Shown here one piece after another: positions 1-8,404 of a stretch of DNA of 64,000 nt. The DNA comes from JBCCBV01 sp039033855 (GTDB lineage: Bacteria > Planctomycetota > Phycisphaerae > Phycisphaerales > Phycisphaeraceae). Below the pieces are notes generated by a model that saw only the letters and a program-made list of their open reading frames with translations, was not told the DNA's origin and searched no databases. Location of the stretch: the NCBI GenBank assembly GCA_039033855.1, contig JBCCBV010000004.1:1-64000 (forward strand). The letters run 5' to 3'. How positions within the stretch are numbered: the stretch's first letter is position 1; each line of letters starts with the position of its first letter. Both the position numbers and the translations under genes were made by a program.

Positions 1-1
1 G

Positions 2-484
2 ACGCCCCACGGCGACTGGGGGCCGGGCAACGTCGCCCTCTACGGCTGGCCGGTCGAAGACGAGGTCGACGACAACGTCGTCGCGTTCTTCTGGCCCGAC
101 CAGCCGCTCCGGGCCGGCGACCACGCCGAGTTCGCCTACACCCTGCGTTTCCTCATGGGCGACCCCGACGCCTCGGCCGACATCGGCCGGTTCGTGGCCA
201 CCCGCGTCGAGCCCGCCGGCCCACGACGTTCCACATGGAACCTCGAAGCCGCCGGCGGAGCGCTCGCCCAACTCCAAGGCGTCGGCGACCTCGACGTGCG
301 CGCCACCGCGACCGGCGGGCGTGTCGTCAGCACGCGCCTCGCGCTGGGCCCCACGCCCGGGCGCGTCACCGTGAGCCTGGAAGTCCAGGCCGACGCCGAG
401 ATCGACGCCGTAGACCTGCGCCTGTTCCTGAGCCGCGACGGCCACGCCCTGACCGAAACCTGGACGCTGCCTTGGACCCCGTAA
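2..484 (+). CDS. opgG: Glucan biosynthesis protein G, C-terminal part (cut by window edge)
   Basis: Only the last 160 or so residues are in the window, with the reading frame open from base 2 to a TAA at 482-484. The segment has the beta-sandwich pattern of the OpgG/MdoG C-terminus, including VVAFFWPDQPLRAGD and a closing pattern of alternating beta strands. OpgG is a periplasmic protein needed to make the beta-glucan backbone of osmoregulated periplasmic glucans. The identification rests partly on context: opgH follows within 510 bases, as in the opgGH operon of proteobacteria. The extra small gene between them overlaps the end of this one by 13 bases if it starts at TTG 472. Signal peptide and N-terminal domain lie outside the window. 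Confidence 0.8.
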   Translation, partial: TPHGDWGPGNVALYGWPVEDEVDDNVVAFFWPDQPLRAGDHAEFAYTLRFLMGDPDASADIGRFVATRVEPAGPRRSTWNLEAAGGALAQLQGVGDLDVRATATGGRVVSTRLALGPTPGRVTVSLEVQADAEIDAVDLRLFLSRDGHALTETWTLPWTP

Positions 485-1011
485 GCGCCCCAACCGACGA
501 CCCTCGCCCCGTCCCCACCGGGCTGACACAGGCCGACGCCCGAGCGGCGACCGCCCCGCCCGCGTCGGTGCGCGAAACCGCCGAGCGCCGCGTGCAGATC
601 TATCTCTGGGCGCTGGGTGTCGACGACGCCGAGCGCCGGCGCGCCCTGGCCGAGGTACGTGTCGCCCAGGCCGCCGAGCACGATGCGCCCGCCATGGCCG
701 ACACCGAACGCGCCGCCGCCCTGGCCCGCCACGCCGTCGAAGCGCTGTCGCACAGCTTCTCGAACCCGAGCGCCGCGCCCGGCACGCCCGAGCAAGCCTT
801 CGCTCGCTTCACGGCTATGCTCCAATTATCGCAAGATCAACAGAACGACCCTGGCGACCCCCCGCGCTCGTTCTGCCCAGACGCCTCCGCACAAGACATG
901 CCGGCCCAGCAGATCGAAGCGCTCGGCCTGGCGTCGATGCTCTGGGACCTCACCCGCCTGGGCGAACTCGGCCAGTTCATCCTCCGGCGATGCCGAACCG
1001 TCCTGCCGTGA
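472..1011 (+). CDS. Unknown protein encoded between opgG and opgH
   Basis: I do not recognise this protein of about 179 residues. The frame is open far upstream inside opgG in another frame, so the start is uncertain. TTG 472 overlaps the opgG stop by 13 bases and is the most economical choice; GTG 568 is an alternative. The 3' end overlaps the opgH ATG by 22 bases, so it looks translationally tied to both neighbours. The product is mostly helical and polar, rich in Ala, Arg and Gln, with no signal peptide or membrane segment. It has a short stretch around residues 45-70 (ETAERRVQIYLWALG) that looks like a helix-turn or helical-bundle segment. Its position suggests a cytosolic accessory or regulator of glucan synthesis, but this is inference from location only. 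Confidence 0.5.
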   Translation: MDPVSAPTDDPRPVPTGLTQADARAATAPPASVRETAERRVQIYLWALGVDDAERRRALAEVRVAQAAEHDAPAMADTERAAALARHAVEALSHSFSNPSAAPGTPEQAFARFTAMLQLSQDQQNDPGDPPRSFCPDASAQDMPAQQIEALGLASMLWDLTRLGELGQFILRRCRTVLP

Positions 1012-3107
1012 CCACCCCCGCCCCCCCGCTGTGCTCGACCGGCCGATCGCGTCTGGCGTTGCGCCTCCTGCTGCTTACGCTCACCGCCGCCACAACCGCC
1101 GGCGCCGCGGCCGTGTTCGCCCGCATCCTCGAACCGCACGGCGACCACCCGCTGCACCCAGTGCTCCTGGGGCTGTTCGTCGTCTTGCTCGCCTGGGTCG
1201 CCTTCGGCGCGTGGACCGGCCTGGTCGGCGTCGCCCAGATGCTGCGCGAAGACCCCCAAGGCCCCCGCCGGGCCGCGCGCCTCGGCCCGCACTTCGACGG
1301 CCCCAGCCCGCCCACCGCCGTGGTCGTGCCCATTTATCACGAGGCGCCCGACCGCGTCTTCGCCAGCGTCCAGGCCATGCACGAAGACCTCCAGGCCCAC
1401 GACGGCCGGGGCACCATCGACTTCTACGTCCTGTCCGATTCCACCGACCCCGACGCCTGGGCTCGCGAACAGTTCGCCTACGCCCGCCTGCTCCAACGCC
1501 TGGGCGACGACGCCCGCGTCTACTACCGCAGGCGCGCCAAAAACCTCCACCGCAAGGCCGGCAACCTGGCCGACTTCTGCAAACGCTTTGGCGGCCGCTA
1601 CGAGTTCATGCTCGTGCTCGACGCCGACTCGGTCGTCGCCGCGCCGACCATCCTCGAGTTGATCCGCCGGATGCGCGCCGAGCCCCGGCTGGGCATCCTG
1701 CAGGCGCCACCCAAGCCGGTGAACCGCACGTCCGTCTTCGCCCGCATGCAGCAGTTCGCCGCCAGCGTCTACGGCGAGGTGTTCTCCACCGGCTTTTCCG
1801 TCTGGACCCAGACCGACGGCAACTACTTCGGCCACAACGCACTGATCCGCGTCGAGCCCTTCACCCGCCACTGCGGCCTGCCCGTGCTGCCCGGCCGGCC
1901 CCCGCTCGGCGGCGAGGTCCTCAGCCACGACTTCGTCGAAGCCGCGCTCATCCGCCGGGCCGGATACGCCGTCCGCGTCGACGCCGACCTCGACGGCTCG
2001 TACGAAGAATGCCCCACCTCGGTCGCCGACTTCGCCAAACGCGACCAGCGCTGGTGCCAGGGCAACCTCCAGCACGGCCGCATCGTCCTGGCCGGCGGGC
2101 TGCACCCGATCTCACGCCTGCACCTGGCGATGGGCATCATGAGCTACCTCAGCTCGCCGCTCTGGGGCCTGTTCCTGCTACTGGGCGCCGTCGCCGCCGC
2201 CACCGTCGGTTTAGGTGGAACTTCGCAAGAACTACAGAACGTAGTTACGGCCGGAACCGCCGCGCCCGCATCCCCCGGCGTCCCGCCCTGGGCGTACGGG
2301 CTCGGGCTCTTCGCCTTTGTCATGGCGCTGATTACCGCGCCGCGCGTCCTGGCCTTCACCTTGCTATTGCGCGACCCCCACAAGCTCGCCGCCCACGGGG
2401 GCGAGGCCAAGGCCGCCGTGTCCCTGGGCATCGAACTGCTGCTGTCGTCGCTGCTGGCGCCCGTGCTGATGCTCTTCCACAGCCTGTTTGTGGGGACCAC
2501 CCTGGCCGGCCACAACATCAAGTGGGAGGCGCAAAACCGCGACGAAAGCGCCCTGACCCTGCTCGAAGCGTTACGCACGTACCGCTGGCACACGGTGATC
2601 GGCGTGGCGAGCGCCGCTGGCGTGTACCGATTCGCCCCGGACCTGCTGCCCTGGCTCAGCCCGGTGCTGCTCGGGCTGGTCGGCTCGGCGCCGCTGGCCA
2701 TGCTGCTGAGCTCCTCGCGCATCGGTGCGGCGCTGCGCCAACGCGGCTATTTGCTGATCCCCGAAGAACACCAGCCGCCGGGCATCCTGGTCCGCCAGAA
2801 CCAGATCGCCGAGCAGAACGAAGCCGACTCCGCCGCCTGCGCCGCCCACCCGCTGCTGCGACTGGTCGCCAGCCCCCCGGCGCTCGCGCTGCACGCCGGG
2901 CTCACCCGCGCTTACATCCCGCCCCCGGGCCCCGAAGCACGGCTCGACCGCGTGGCCCAGGTCTTCCTCCACGGCGGCGCCGACTACCTCAAACGCGAAG
3001 ACCGCACCGCCCTGCTCTCGAGCCCCGACACCCTGCTGGCCCTGCAAGAACGCCTCTGGCACGACTGGGAGCCCGGCGAACTCGAAGCCGCGGTCGCCCG
3101 CGCGTAA
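990..3107 (+). CDS. opgH: Glucans biosynthesis glucosyltransferase H
   Basis: This is an inner-membrane family 2 glycosyltransferase that polymerises UDP-glucose into the linear beta-glucan backbone of osmoregulated periplasmic glucans. Two membrane segments near residues 22-43 and 58-80 precede a cytosolic GT2 domain. That domain shows HRKAGNLADF, the acidic DADS motif near residue 210 and the QRWCQGN form of the Q/RxxRW motif near residue 353. At least four more membrane segments follow. At 705 residues it is shorter than E. coli OpgH (about 850), mainly at the N-terminus. The ATG at 990 lies inside the preceding gene. A GTG at 1008 is a possible alternative start. With opgG it forms an opgG-unknown-opgH operon. 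Confidence 0.93.
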   Translation: MPNRPAVTTPAPPLCSTGRSRLALRLLLLTLTAATTAGAAAVFARILEPHGDHPLHPVLLGLFVVLLAWVAFGAWTGLVGVAQMLREDPQGPRRAARLGPHFDGPSPPTAVVVPIYHEAPDRVFASVQAMHEDLQAHDGRGTIDFYVLSDSTDPDAWAREQFAYARLLQRLGDDARVYYRRRAKNLHRKAGNLADFCKRFGGRYEFMLVLDADSVVAAPTILELIRRMRAEPRLGILQAPPKPVNRTSVFARMQQFAASVYGEVFSTGFSVWTQTDGNYFGHNALIRVEPFTRHCGLPVLPGRPPLGGEVLSHDFVEAALIRRAGYAVRVDADLDGSYEECPTSVADFAKRDQRWCQGNLQHGRIVLAGGLHPISRLHLAMGIMSYLSSPLWGLFLLLGAVAAATVGLGGTSQELQNVVTAGTAAPASPGVPPWAYGLGLFAFVMALITAPRVLAFTLLLRDPHKLAAHGGEAKAAVSLGIELLLSSLLAPVLMLFHSLFVGTTLAGHNIKWEAQNRDESALTLLEALRTYRWHTVIGVASAAGVYRFAPDLLPWLSPVLLGLVGSAPLAMLLSSSRIGAALRQRGYLLIPEEHQPPGILVRQNQIAEQNEADSAACAAHPLLRLVASPPALALHAGLTRAYIPPPGPEARLDRVAQVFLHGGADYLKREDRTALLSSPDTLLALQERLWHDWEPGELEAAVARA

Positions 3108-3201
3108 ACCAAGCCCGGCCTAGCCTCGCTCAAGCCAAGCCAAGCCAAGCCGCGCCATCGTTCTTTATTTTGATAGATCGTAACGCCTCAGGGCAGACCG
3201 C

Positions 3202-3215
3202 CCGTAGCGCTACGG
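3202..3215. repeat. Perfect 14-bp palindrome downstream of opgH
   Basis: CCGTAGCGCTACGG is its own reverse complement and lies between the convergent opgH and PilZ genes. A tandem (CAAGC)x4 lies just before it at 3131-3150. The palindrome could be a transcript end structure for either gene, but no clear T-run follows it, so I do not call it a terminator. Confidence 0.3.
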
Positions 3216-3245
3216 CCGTCGCGGACTGCTCAGCCCAGGATCACG

Positions 3246-3629
3246 TCATGCCGCCCGGGGCATCGTCCGCTTGCGACGGCCGCTCTCCGCGAGCACGCGC
3301 ACTTCCGCCTGTTGCTCGGGCGTTGGATCGACAAAGCACGCGCCGAAATAGGCGCCGCCCAGATCGTCGTCGCAGCGCATCACCTCGCCGTACAGCACCA
3401 CGCGGTGGTCGCCGTCGGTGATGTTCAGCTTGATCGTCTTGCCGACCTTCGGCCGAAACCAGCGCCGCCGGATGCGGATGCCGGTGATCGACAGGTCCGC
3501 CACCGGGCCGTAGTTGGACCGGACGCCTTCCATGCCGATGCGCCCGCCGCCACGGCGTTCCGGACCGGTCGACTCGGAGCCGCGCAGGTATCGCAATGGG
3601 TCGTGCATGCCGGGCATCACCGAAACCAT
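3246..3629 (-). CDS. PilZ domain protein
   Basis: This 127-residue protein is a stand-alone PilZ-like domain, a family that commonly binds cyclic di-GMP and modulates motility or exopolysaccharide output. The DxSxxG half of the motif is clear (DLSITG near residue 45), followed by alternating beta strands. The arginine-rich half before it (PERRGGGR near residue 23) is only loosely like RxxxR. No membrane segment is seen. ATG 3629 is taken as the start; ATGs at residues 5 and 8 are alternatives, and no start has a clear Shine-Dalgarno sequence. It converges with opgH, and PilZ proteins often act on beta-glucan synthases, so a link to OpgH is possible but not shown. Confidence 0.75.
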   Translation of the reverse strand: MVSVMPGMHDPLRYLRGSESTGPERRGGGRIGMEGVRSNYGPVADLSITGIRIRRRWFRPKVGKTIKLNITDGDHRVVLYGEVMRCDDDLGGAYFGACFVDPTPEQQAEVRVLAESGRRKRTMPRAA

Positions 3630-3789
3630 CGCCTACAACACGCCCTTGCTCTACCCCCAAGCCCGCGCGCCAACGCGATCCGCCCGCATCCCCCCGGAAC
3701 CCACGGCATAACCGGCAGAAACCGTAAACCCAACCGGCGCCCAAATCACTCCGGCAGACTCGCCGCTCCGCTCTGCCCCTCACATCCGC

Positions 3790-3795
3790 TATCGT
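3790..3795 (+). promoter_or_regulatory. -10-like TATCGT, 7 bases before the yifB ATG
   Basis: TATCGT is followed by seven bases and then the ATG at 3803, with no Shine-Dalgarno sequence and no good -35 box. The arrangement places the likely transcript start at or next to the ATG, as in leaderless genes of Deinococcus. Confidence 0.5.
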
Positions 3796-3802
3796 CGCCA
3801 GC

Positions 3803-5482
3803 ATGCTCGCCCGGGTCCGCAGCTTCCTGCAGCAGGGGATCGAGCCCCGGGTGTGCGACGTCGAAGTCGACCTGTCCCCGGGGCTGCCCAAAACCACCGT
3901 CGTCGGCCTGCCCGACGCCGCGGTCAAAGAGTCTGTCGAACGCGTCCGCTCGGCCGTGGTCAACTCCGGCTACCCCTTCCCCGCCGCGCGCCTGCTGATC
4001 AACCTGGCCCCCGCCGACCTCCGCAAAGAGGGCCCGGTGTACGACCTGCCCATCGCCATCGGCCTGCTCATGGCGTCGCGCACCGACGGCCTGACCCCCG
4101 CGGCGCTCTGGGACGACCCCGCCAATCCAGCCGGCCCGCTCGAAGCCCGGCCCCCCACCGCCACCGACCCGGCCTCAGCCGACCGCGCCACGCCACACGC
4201 CGCCCCGCCCCAATGCCTGATCGCCGGCGAACTCGCCCTCGACGGCCAGGTCCGGCCGATCCACGGCGCCATCAACCTGGCCGTGCTCGCCAAACGCACC
4301 GGCGTGCCCGCCGTCTTGGTCCCTCAAGAAAACGCCGAAGAGGCCAACGCCGTCGGCGGCGTCCGCGTGCACCCCGTGGCCCGCCTGCTCGACGCGGTGC
4401 TCCACCTCACCGGCGACAAGCCCATCGCTCCCCTGCCCCCGGTCGCCGCCAACGCCCCGGTCGAGACGGCCCCGGCCGAGGTCGACTTCGCCGAGGTCCG
4501 CGGACAACAGGCCGTCAAACGCGCTCTGGTCATCGCCGCCGCCGGCATGCACAACATCCTGATGATCGGCCCCGCCGGCTCGGGCAAGAGCCTGTGCGCC
4601 AAAGCCCTGCCCGGCATCCTGCCCCCCATGGCCCGGCAGGAAGCGCTCGAGGTCACCCGCATCTGGTCCGCCGCCGGCAAAGGACCGCACCGCTCGGCCC
4701 TCGTCCGACAACGCCCCGTCCGCAGCCCGCACCACACCGCCTCGTCCGCCGCGGTCATCGGGGGCGGCATCAACCCCAGGCCCGGCGAGGTCAGCCTGGC
4801 CCACCACGGCGTCCTGTTCCTCGACGAGATGCCCGAGTTCCCCCGCGCCGTCCTCGAAACCCTAAGGCAACCGCTCGAAGACGGCGTGGTCACCATCGCC
4901 CGCGCCCAGGCCACCGTCCGACTCCCCGCAAGGTTCCTCCTCGTCGGCGCCCTCAACCCCACCCCCCGCGGCGACATGCCCGCCGACGGCTACGGCCAAA
5001 AACAGATGCAGCGCTACCTCGAGCGCCTGTCCGGCCCGCTCATCGACCGCGTCGATTTGCACGTCGAGGTTTCGGCCGTGCCCTACGAAAAACTCTCGGG
5101 AAAACCAGACGGCACCTCCACCGCCGACATGCGCGCCCAGGTCGCCCAGGGCCGGGCCGTGCAGGCGAAGCGCAACCCGCCCGAAGCGCCCGCCGACCAT
5201 CGCCCCGGCCAGCCCGGCGAAACGGCCGAAGCCATCACCGAACCCCAGGGCAAGCCCAACAGCCGGCTGCGCGGCAAAGAACTCGACCGATTGGCCCCGC
5301 TCGACGCCCCGGCCCAGGCCCTCTTGAAACAGGCCGTCACCGAACTCGGGCTGAGCGCCCGAGCCTACGACAAGGTCCGCCGGGTGTCGCGCACCATCGC
5401 CGACCTTGCTGGGCGAGAGCACATCACCGCCGGCGACGTCGCCGAGGCCGTGAGCTACCGCCTGCTGGATCGGACGCTGTGA
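3803..5482 (+). CDS. YifB/ComM family Mg-chelatase-like AAA+ ATPase
   Basis: This is a member of the ComM/YifB family; ComM acts as a branch-migration helicase in natural transformation in some bacteria. The N-terminal Lon-protease-like domain starts with the typical pattern of an internal VEVDLSPGLP and VVGLPDAAVKES. It is followed by an AAA+ module with Walker A GPAGSGKS near residue 256 and Walker B LFLDEMPEF near residue 337, plus the family motif RFLLVGALNPTPRG. The C-terminal Mg-chelatase-like segment ends near the stop. At 559 residues it is about 50 longer than usual, owing to Pro/Ala-rich inserts near residues 108-135 and 455-490. ATG 3803 is preceded by a -10-like box rather than a Shine-Dalgarno sequence. 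Confidence 0.9.
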   Translation: MLARVRSFLQQGIEPRVCDVEVDLSPGLPKTTVVGLPDAAVKESVERVRSAVVNSGYPFPAARLLINLAPADLRKEGPVYDLPIAIGLLMASRTDGLTPAALWDDPANPAGPLEARPPTATDPASADRATPHAAPPQCLIAGELALDGQVRPIHGAINLAVLAKRTGVPAVLVPQENAEEANAVGGVRVHPVARLLDAVLHLTGDKPIAPLPPVAANAPVETAPAEVDFAEVRGQQAVKRALVIAAAGMHNILMIGPAGSGKSLCAKALPGILPPMARQEALEVTRIWSAAGKGPHRSALVRQRPVRSPHHTASSAAVIGGGINPRPGEVSLAHHGVLFLDEMPEFPRAVLETLRQPLEDGVVTIARAQATVRLPARFLLVGALNPTPRGDMPADGYGQKQMQRYLERLSGPLIDRVDLHVEVSAVPYEKLSGKPDGTSTADMRAQVAQGRAVQAKRNPPEAPADHRPGQPGETAEAITEPQGKPNSRLRGKELDRLAPLDAPAQALLKQAVTELGLSARAYDKVRRVSRTIADLAGREHITAGDVAEAVSYRLLDRTL

Positions 5483-5506
5483 TCTCGACCACGCCAGTCG
5501 ATGCGA

Positions 5507-6391
5507 TCACCACGTTCTGACAGAACAAAGCCCTTGGTTCGCCGCGTGGCCTTCCGCCACGCCGTGTGTCACCGTATACACCGGGCAGTGGGCCGGGCAG
5601 AACAGCCGCATCGGCAGGCCCACCTCGCCCAGGCCACGCGACACCGCCGCCATCGTGGCGCCCATCCGCAGGACGCCCGTGCTCTTGTCAAGCGGCATGT
5701 CGCACGAGTTCACCAGCAGCCGCGGCCCCGGCAGCCGTATCTGCCCGCCGTGCGTGTGGCCCGAAAGCAGCAGATCGACCCCCAAGTCCCGCGCCAACGG
5801 CAACGCCATCGGCAGGTGCGCCAGCATCAAGCGAAAGCGACGCCCCCCGGAAACCGCGTCCCCGGAAATCCGGTGCGCGGAAGGTCGGACCGATTTCATC
5901 ACATCTCCCAACCCTTCCTGCTCACCACGCATCGCGCCCATCGACGCCGCCAGCTCCGCGCCGTCGGGACGTCGCTTCTTGTCGATATGAAGCCCCGACA
6001 GCTCGATCTCGACACCCGCGTGCTCGACCCGCACCGCCTCGTTCCTCAGCCAACGCACCGGCAGGTCGCCGCACCGCTCGATCAGCGCATCCGAGTCGTG
6101 ATTCCCGAACACGCCGAACACCCCCAGCCCCGGCCGGAGCCCGTCGAGCACCCGCGCCAGCGTTTCGTACGCGGCCCCCTCGTGCCCGGGGTTCGTCATG
6201 TAGTCGCCGGTCAAACAAATCAAGTCCGGCGGATCGGCCCGCAGCGCCGCCCCCAACGCCAAGTGACGCCGCTGCACCCGCCCGCGCACGTGCAGGTCGC
6301 TCAGGTGCGCCAAACGCAACGGCGGCGCACCCGCCGGCCAGTCCGGAAGCGCAAGGTCTACGGGGTCGATGAGTCCGGCCGCGTCGTTCAT
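5507..6391 (-). CDS. Calcineurin-like metallophosphoesterase
   Basis: This 294-residue protein carries the full set of metal-binding motifs of the calcineurin-like phosphoesterases in order: LSDLHV, LTGDY, GNHD, LAHLP and SGHTHGGQ. The order and spacing match the YkuE/LpxH-like group, but the substrate cannot be told from sequence. There is no signal peptide. The frame can start at TTG 6415, but ATG 6391 is preferred because it fits the domain boundary. It is the last gene of a minus-strand run starting at argB. The upstream permease stops at 6417, only 25 bases away, so co-transcription is likely. It converges with yifB, the two stops being 24 bases apart. Confidence 0.85.
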   Translation of the reverse strand: MNDAAGLIDPVDLALPDWPAGAPPLRLAHLSDLHVRGRVQRRHLALGAALRADPPDLICLTGDYMTNPGHEGAAYETLARVLDGLRPGLGVFGVFGNHDSDALIERCGDLPVRWLRNEAVRVEHAGVEIELSGLHIDKKRRPDGAELAASMGAMRGEQEGLGDVMKSVRPSAHRISGDAVSGGRRFRLMLAHLPMALPLARDLGVDLLLSGHTHGGQIRLPGPRLLVNSCDMPLDKSTGVLRMGATMAAVSRGLGEVGLPMRLFCPAHCPVYTVTHGVAEGHAANQGLCSVRTW

Positions 6392-6416
6392 CCGCTCGTT
6401 TTCTTGAGAAATCAAG

Positions 6417-7421
6417 TTACAGCCCGTGCGCGCTGCGCCCCAGGTACCGCCGGAGCATCCACAGGAACACCGGGCCCCCGCCGAGCGCCGCGACCAACCC
6501 TACCGGCAGCCGGCCGACCCCGGGCAGCGCCGCCGCCACCGCCGACGTCCCCGCGTCCGCCCCGATCAGCATCGCCGCCCCCACACACGCCGACGCCGGT
6601 CCGAGCGACCGGTGCCCCGGCCCCACCAGGCTCCGCGCCAGGTGCGGCGCGATCAGCCCCACAAACGCCACCGGCCCCGCGATCAGCACCGCCGCCGACG
6701 CCCCCACGCACGCCGTGAGCAGCAGCCCCGCCCGCGCCCGGCCGAGCGAAACCCCAAGCCCCCGCGCCTCGTCATCGCTAAACGAACACGCGTCGATCTT
6801 CCGCCCCCGCCACGCCATCCACCCGGCCGACACCGCCGCCACCGCCAACCCGCCGAGCGCATAGCCCGCCGGCAGCCCTTCGTCGATCTCGCCAAGCATC
6901 CAAGCGATCATCCGGCGTTGCACCGCGCCCGGCGCCAGTTGATGCACCGCCGTCACCAGCGAGCCCAGCATCGCCGACACCACCACCCCCGCCAGGATCA
7001 AACCCGCCGGGTCCAGCACGCCGCGCCGTTGCCCGAGCGCTGTCACCAGCAACCCCGCCGCCACGCAGCCCACCAGCACGCCCGCGATCGACGGCCCCGC
7101 CCCGACCGCCCACGCCACGCCCGACGTCGCCAACACCGCCTGCATCGATAGCCCCGCCGCGCCGCCCGCCGAAACGCCCAGCAGATAAGGCTCCGCCAAC
7201 GGGTTGCGCAGCAGCGCCTGCATCGACGCGCCCGACACCCCCAAGCACGCTCCCGCCGCCGCCGCCAACCCCAGCCGCAACCACCGCTGCTCGATCAAAA
7301 ACCCGGCGAGCGACCCCGAAGGCCAGCCCCACGCCGCCTCGTCCCACGCCATGCGCGCCGCCGCCGAAAGCCCGAGCGCTACGAGCACCACCGCCCAGCC
7401 CCAGGCCCGACGCGCGCTCAA
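6417..7421 (-). CDS. FecCD/BtuC-family ABC transporter permease
   Basis: This is a polytopic permease of the FecCD family that imports cobalamin, haem or iron-siderophores in partnership with a binding protein and an ATPase. About ten hydrophobic segments are visible. Family patterns include the conserved MQALLRNPLAEPYLLGVSAGA-like region near residue 60 (seen as ALLRNPLAEPYLLGVS) and FVGLIAPHLARSL near residue 250, the ATPase coupling helix. The frame is open upstream; TTG 7421 overlaps the upstream stop as TTGA and is my choice, with GTG 7442 as alternative. It directly follows the BtuF-like lipoprotein. No ATPase gene is adjacent on either side, which is unusual for this transporter class. 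Confidence 0.88.
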   Translation of the reverse strand: MSARRAWGWAVVLVALGLSAAARMAWDEAAWGWPSGSLAGFLIEQRWLRLGLAAAAGACLGVSGASMQALLRNPLAEPYLLGVSAGGAAGLSMQAVLATSGVAWAVGAGPSIAGVLVGCVAAGLLVTALGQRRGVLDPAGLILAGVVVSAMLGSLVTAVHQLAPGAVQRRMIAWMLGEIDEGLPAGYALGGLAVAAVSAGWMAWRGRKIDACSFSDDEARGLGVSLGRARAGLLLTACVGASAAVLIAGPVAFVGLIAPHLARSLVGPGHRSLGPASACVGAAMLIGADAGTSAVAAALPGVGRLPVGLVAALGGGPVFLWMLRRYLGRSAHGL

Positions 7422-8404
7422 AGCGACGCCCCGTGCAGCCACGCCGACAACCGCTCCGCAAGTTCCACCGTCGCCAGCGAAGGCAGCAGCGCCGCCGGGT
7501 CGGTTTCCACCCGCATCCGGCCGTCCTCGGCCGCGGCGATCGGCAGCGCCCGCAAACCGCTCAATCGACCGTCTTCGAATCCCGAGAACAACGCCCCGCC
7601 CGGATCGAACAGCACCACCGCGTCCGGCCGAAGCGCCGCGATCCCCGCCAACGTCAGCCGAGGCGCCGTGACCGCACCCTCGCCCAACACCGAACTTGCC
7701 CCGCTGCGATCCACCAGCGCATTGCGCCCCCCGGCCAGCCCCAGCATCTCGTCGAGCACTGTGCCCGGCCCCGCCGCCCGGTACCCCGACCCGCCCCCGC
7801 CGAACAGCAAGAGCACCCGCGGGCGATCCGCCCGAACCGAATCTGCCGTGCGCAGCGCCGCCCGACGCGCCTCGATCTCGGCCGCCAACCGCTCGGCTGC
7901 CGCGGCGTCGCCGAGGAACACCCCGAGCCCGACCGCGCCCTCTTCCGCGCCGCGCAAGCACGCCAGCACGTCGTCGATCGACTCCGGATACGGGTACCGC
8001 CCCAAACGAAACGCCTCGCGCTCGGCCAGCCGCAGCACCGCCGGCGGCGCCGGGAGCGTCGGCGAATCCGTCAGCAGCACGTGCGTCGGCCGTGCCGCCA
8101 CCACCCCCGCCACGCTCTGGCCGGTCACGATCGCCAGGCCGTCCCGCGCCGGGTCTTCGGCCAACTCGTCGTAGCGGATCACGCCCACCACCCGGCCGCC
8201 GAGCCCCATCTCCACGCACAGCCGGGTGAGCGAAGGCGTCAGGCTGACAATCCGGAGTTCTTGAGGATTTTTCGCTCCGCCCGCCGGCGCTGTGCCGCCG
8301 TGCTCATCCTGACAACCTACGAGCCCGGACAGCCCCGCCAACGCAAACAGCGCCGCGCAGCCCAACATCCGCCAGGCCGTGCTCCGACCGGGCGCAAGAC
8401 TCAC
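7418..8404 (-). CDS. BtuF-like substrate-binding lipoprotein
   Basis: This 328-residue protein is the solute-binding partner of the following BtuC-like permease. It has a lipoprotein signal with lipobox LVGC, cysteine at residue 31, so it would be anchored at the cell envelope. The mature part begins with the class III binding-protein pattern RIVSLTPSLTRL and includes two lobes joined by a long helix near residues 165-185. The family binds vitamin B12, haem or ferric siderophores; the ligand is not evident. The ATG overlaps the stop of the upstream membrane protein gene by four bases (ATGA), and the stop overlaps the permease start, so the three are translationally coupled. Confidence 0.87.
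   Translation of the reverse strand: MSLAPGRSTAWRMLGCAALFALAGLSGLVGCQDEHGGTAPAGGAKNPQELRIVSLTPSLTRLCVEMGLGGRVVGVIRYDELAEDPARDGLAIVTGQSVAGVVAARPTHVLLTDSPTLPAPPAVLRLAEREAFRLGRYPYPESIDDVLACLRGAEEGAVGLGVFLGDAAAAERLAAEIEARRAALRTADSVRADRPRVLLLFGGGGSGYRAAGPGTVLDEMLGLAGGRNALVDRSGASSVLGEGAVTAPRLTLAGIAALRPDAVVLFDPGGALFSGFEDGRLSGLRALPIAAAEDGRMRVETDPAALLPSLATVELAERLSAWLHGASL

Noticed and set aside
3131..3150. (CAAGC)x4 tandem repeat after opgH
   Set aside because: Short, single occurrence, no sign of a CRISPR or mobile element.
617..3421. 934-residue plus-strand frame overlapping opgH
   Set aside because: The translation is Arg/Pro-rich shadow text, while the opgH frame has all family motifs.
7443..8219. 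N-terminal extension of the BtuC-like permease frame
   Set aside because: This part overlaps the BtuF-like gene and reads as Gly/Arg-rich shadow; the family begins near the TTG at 7421.
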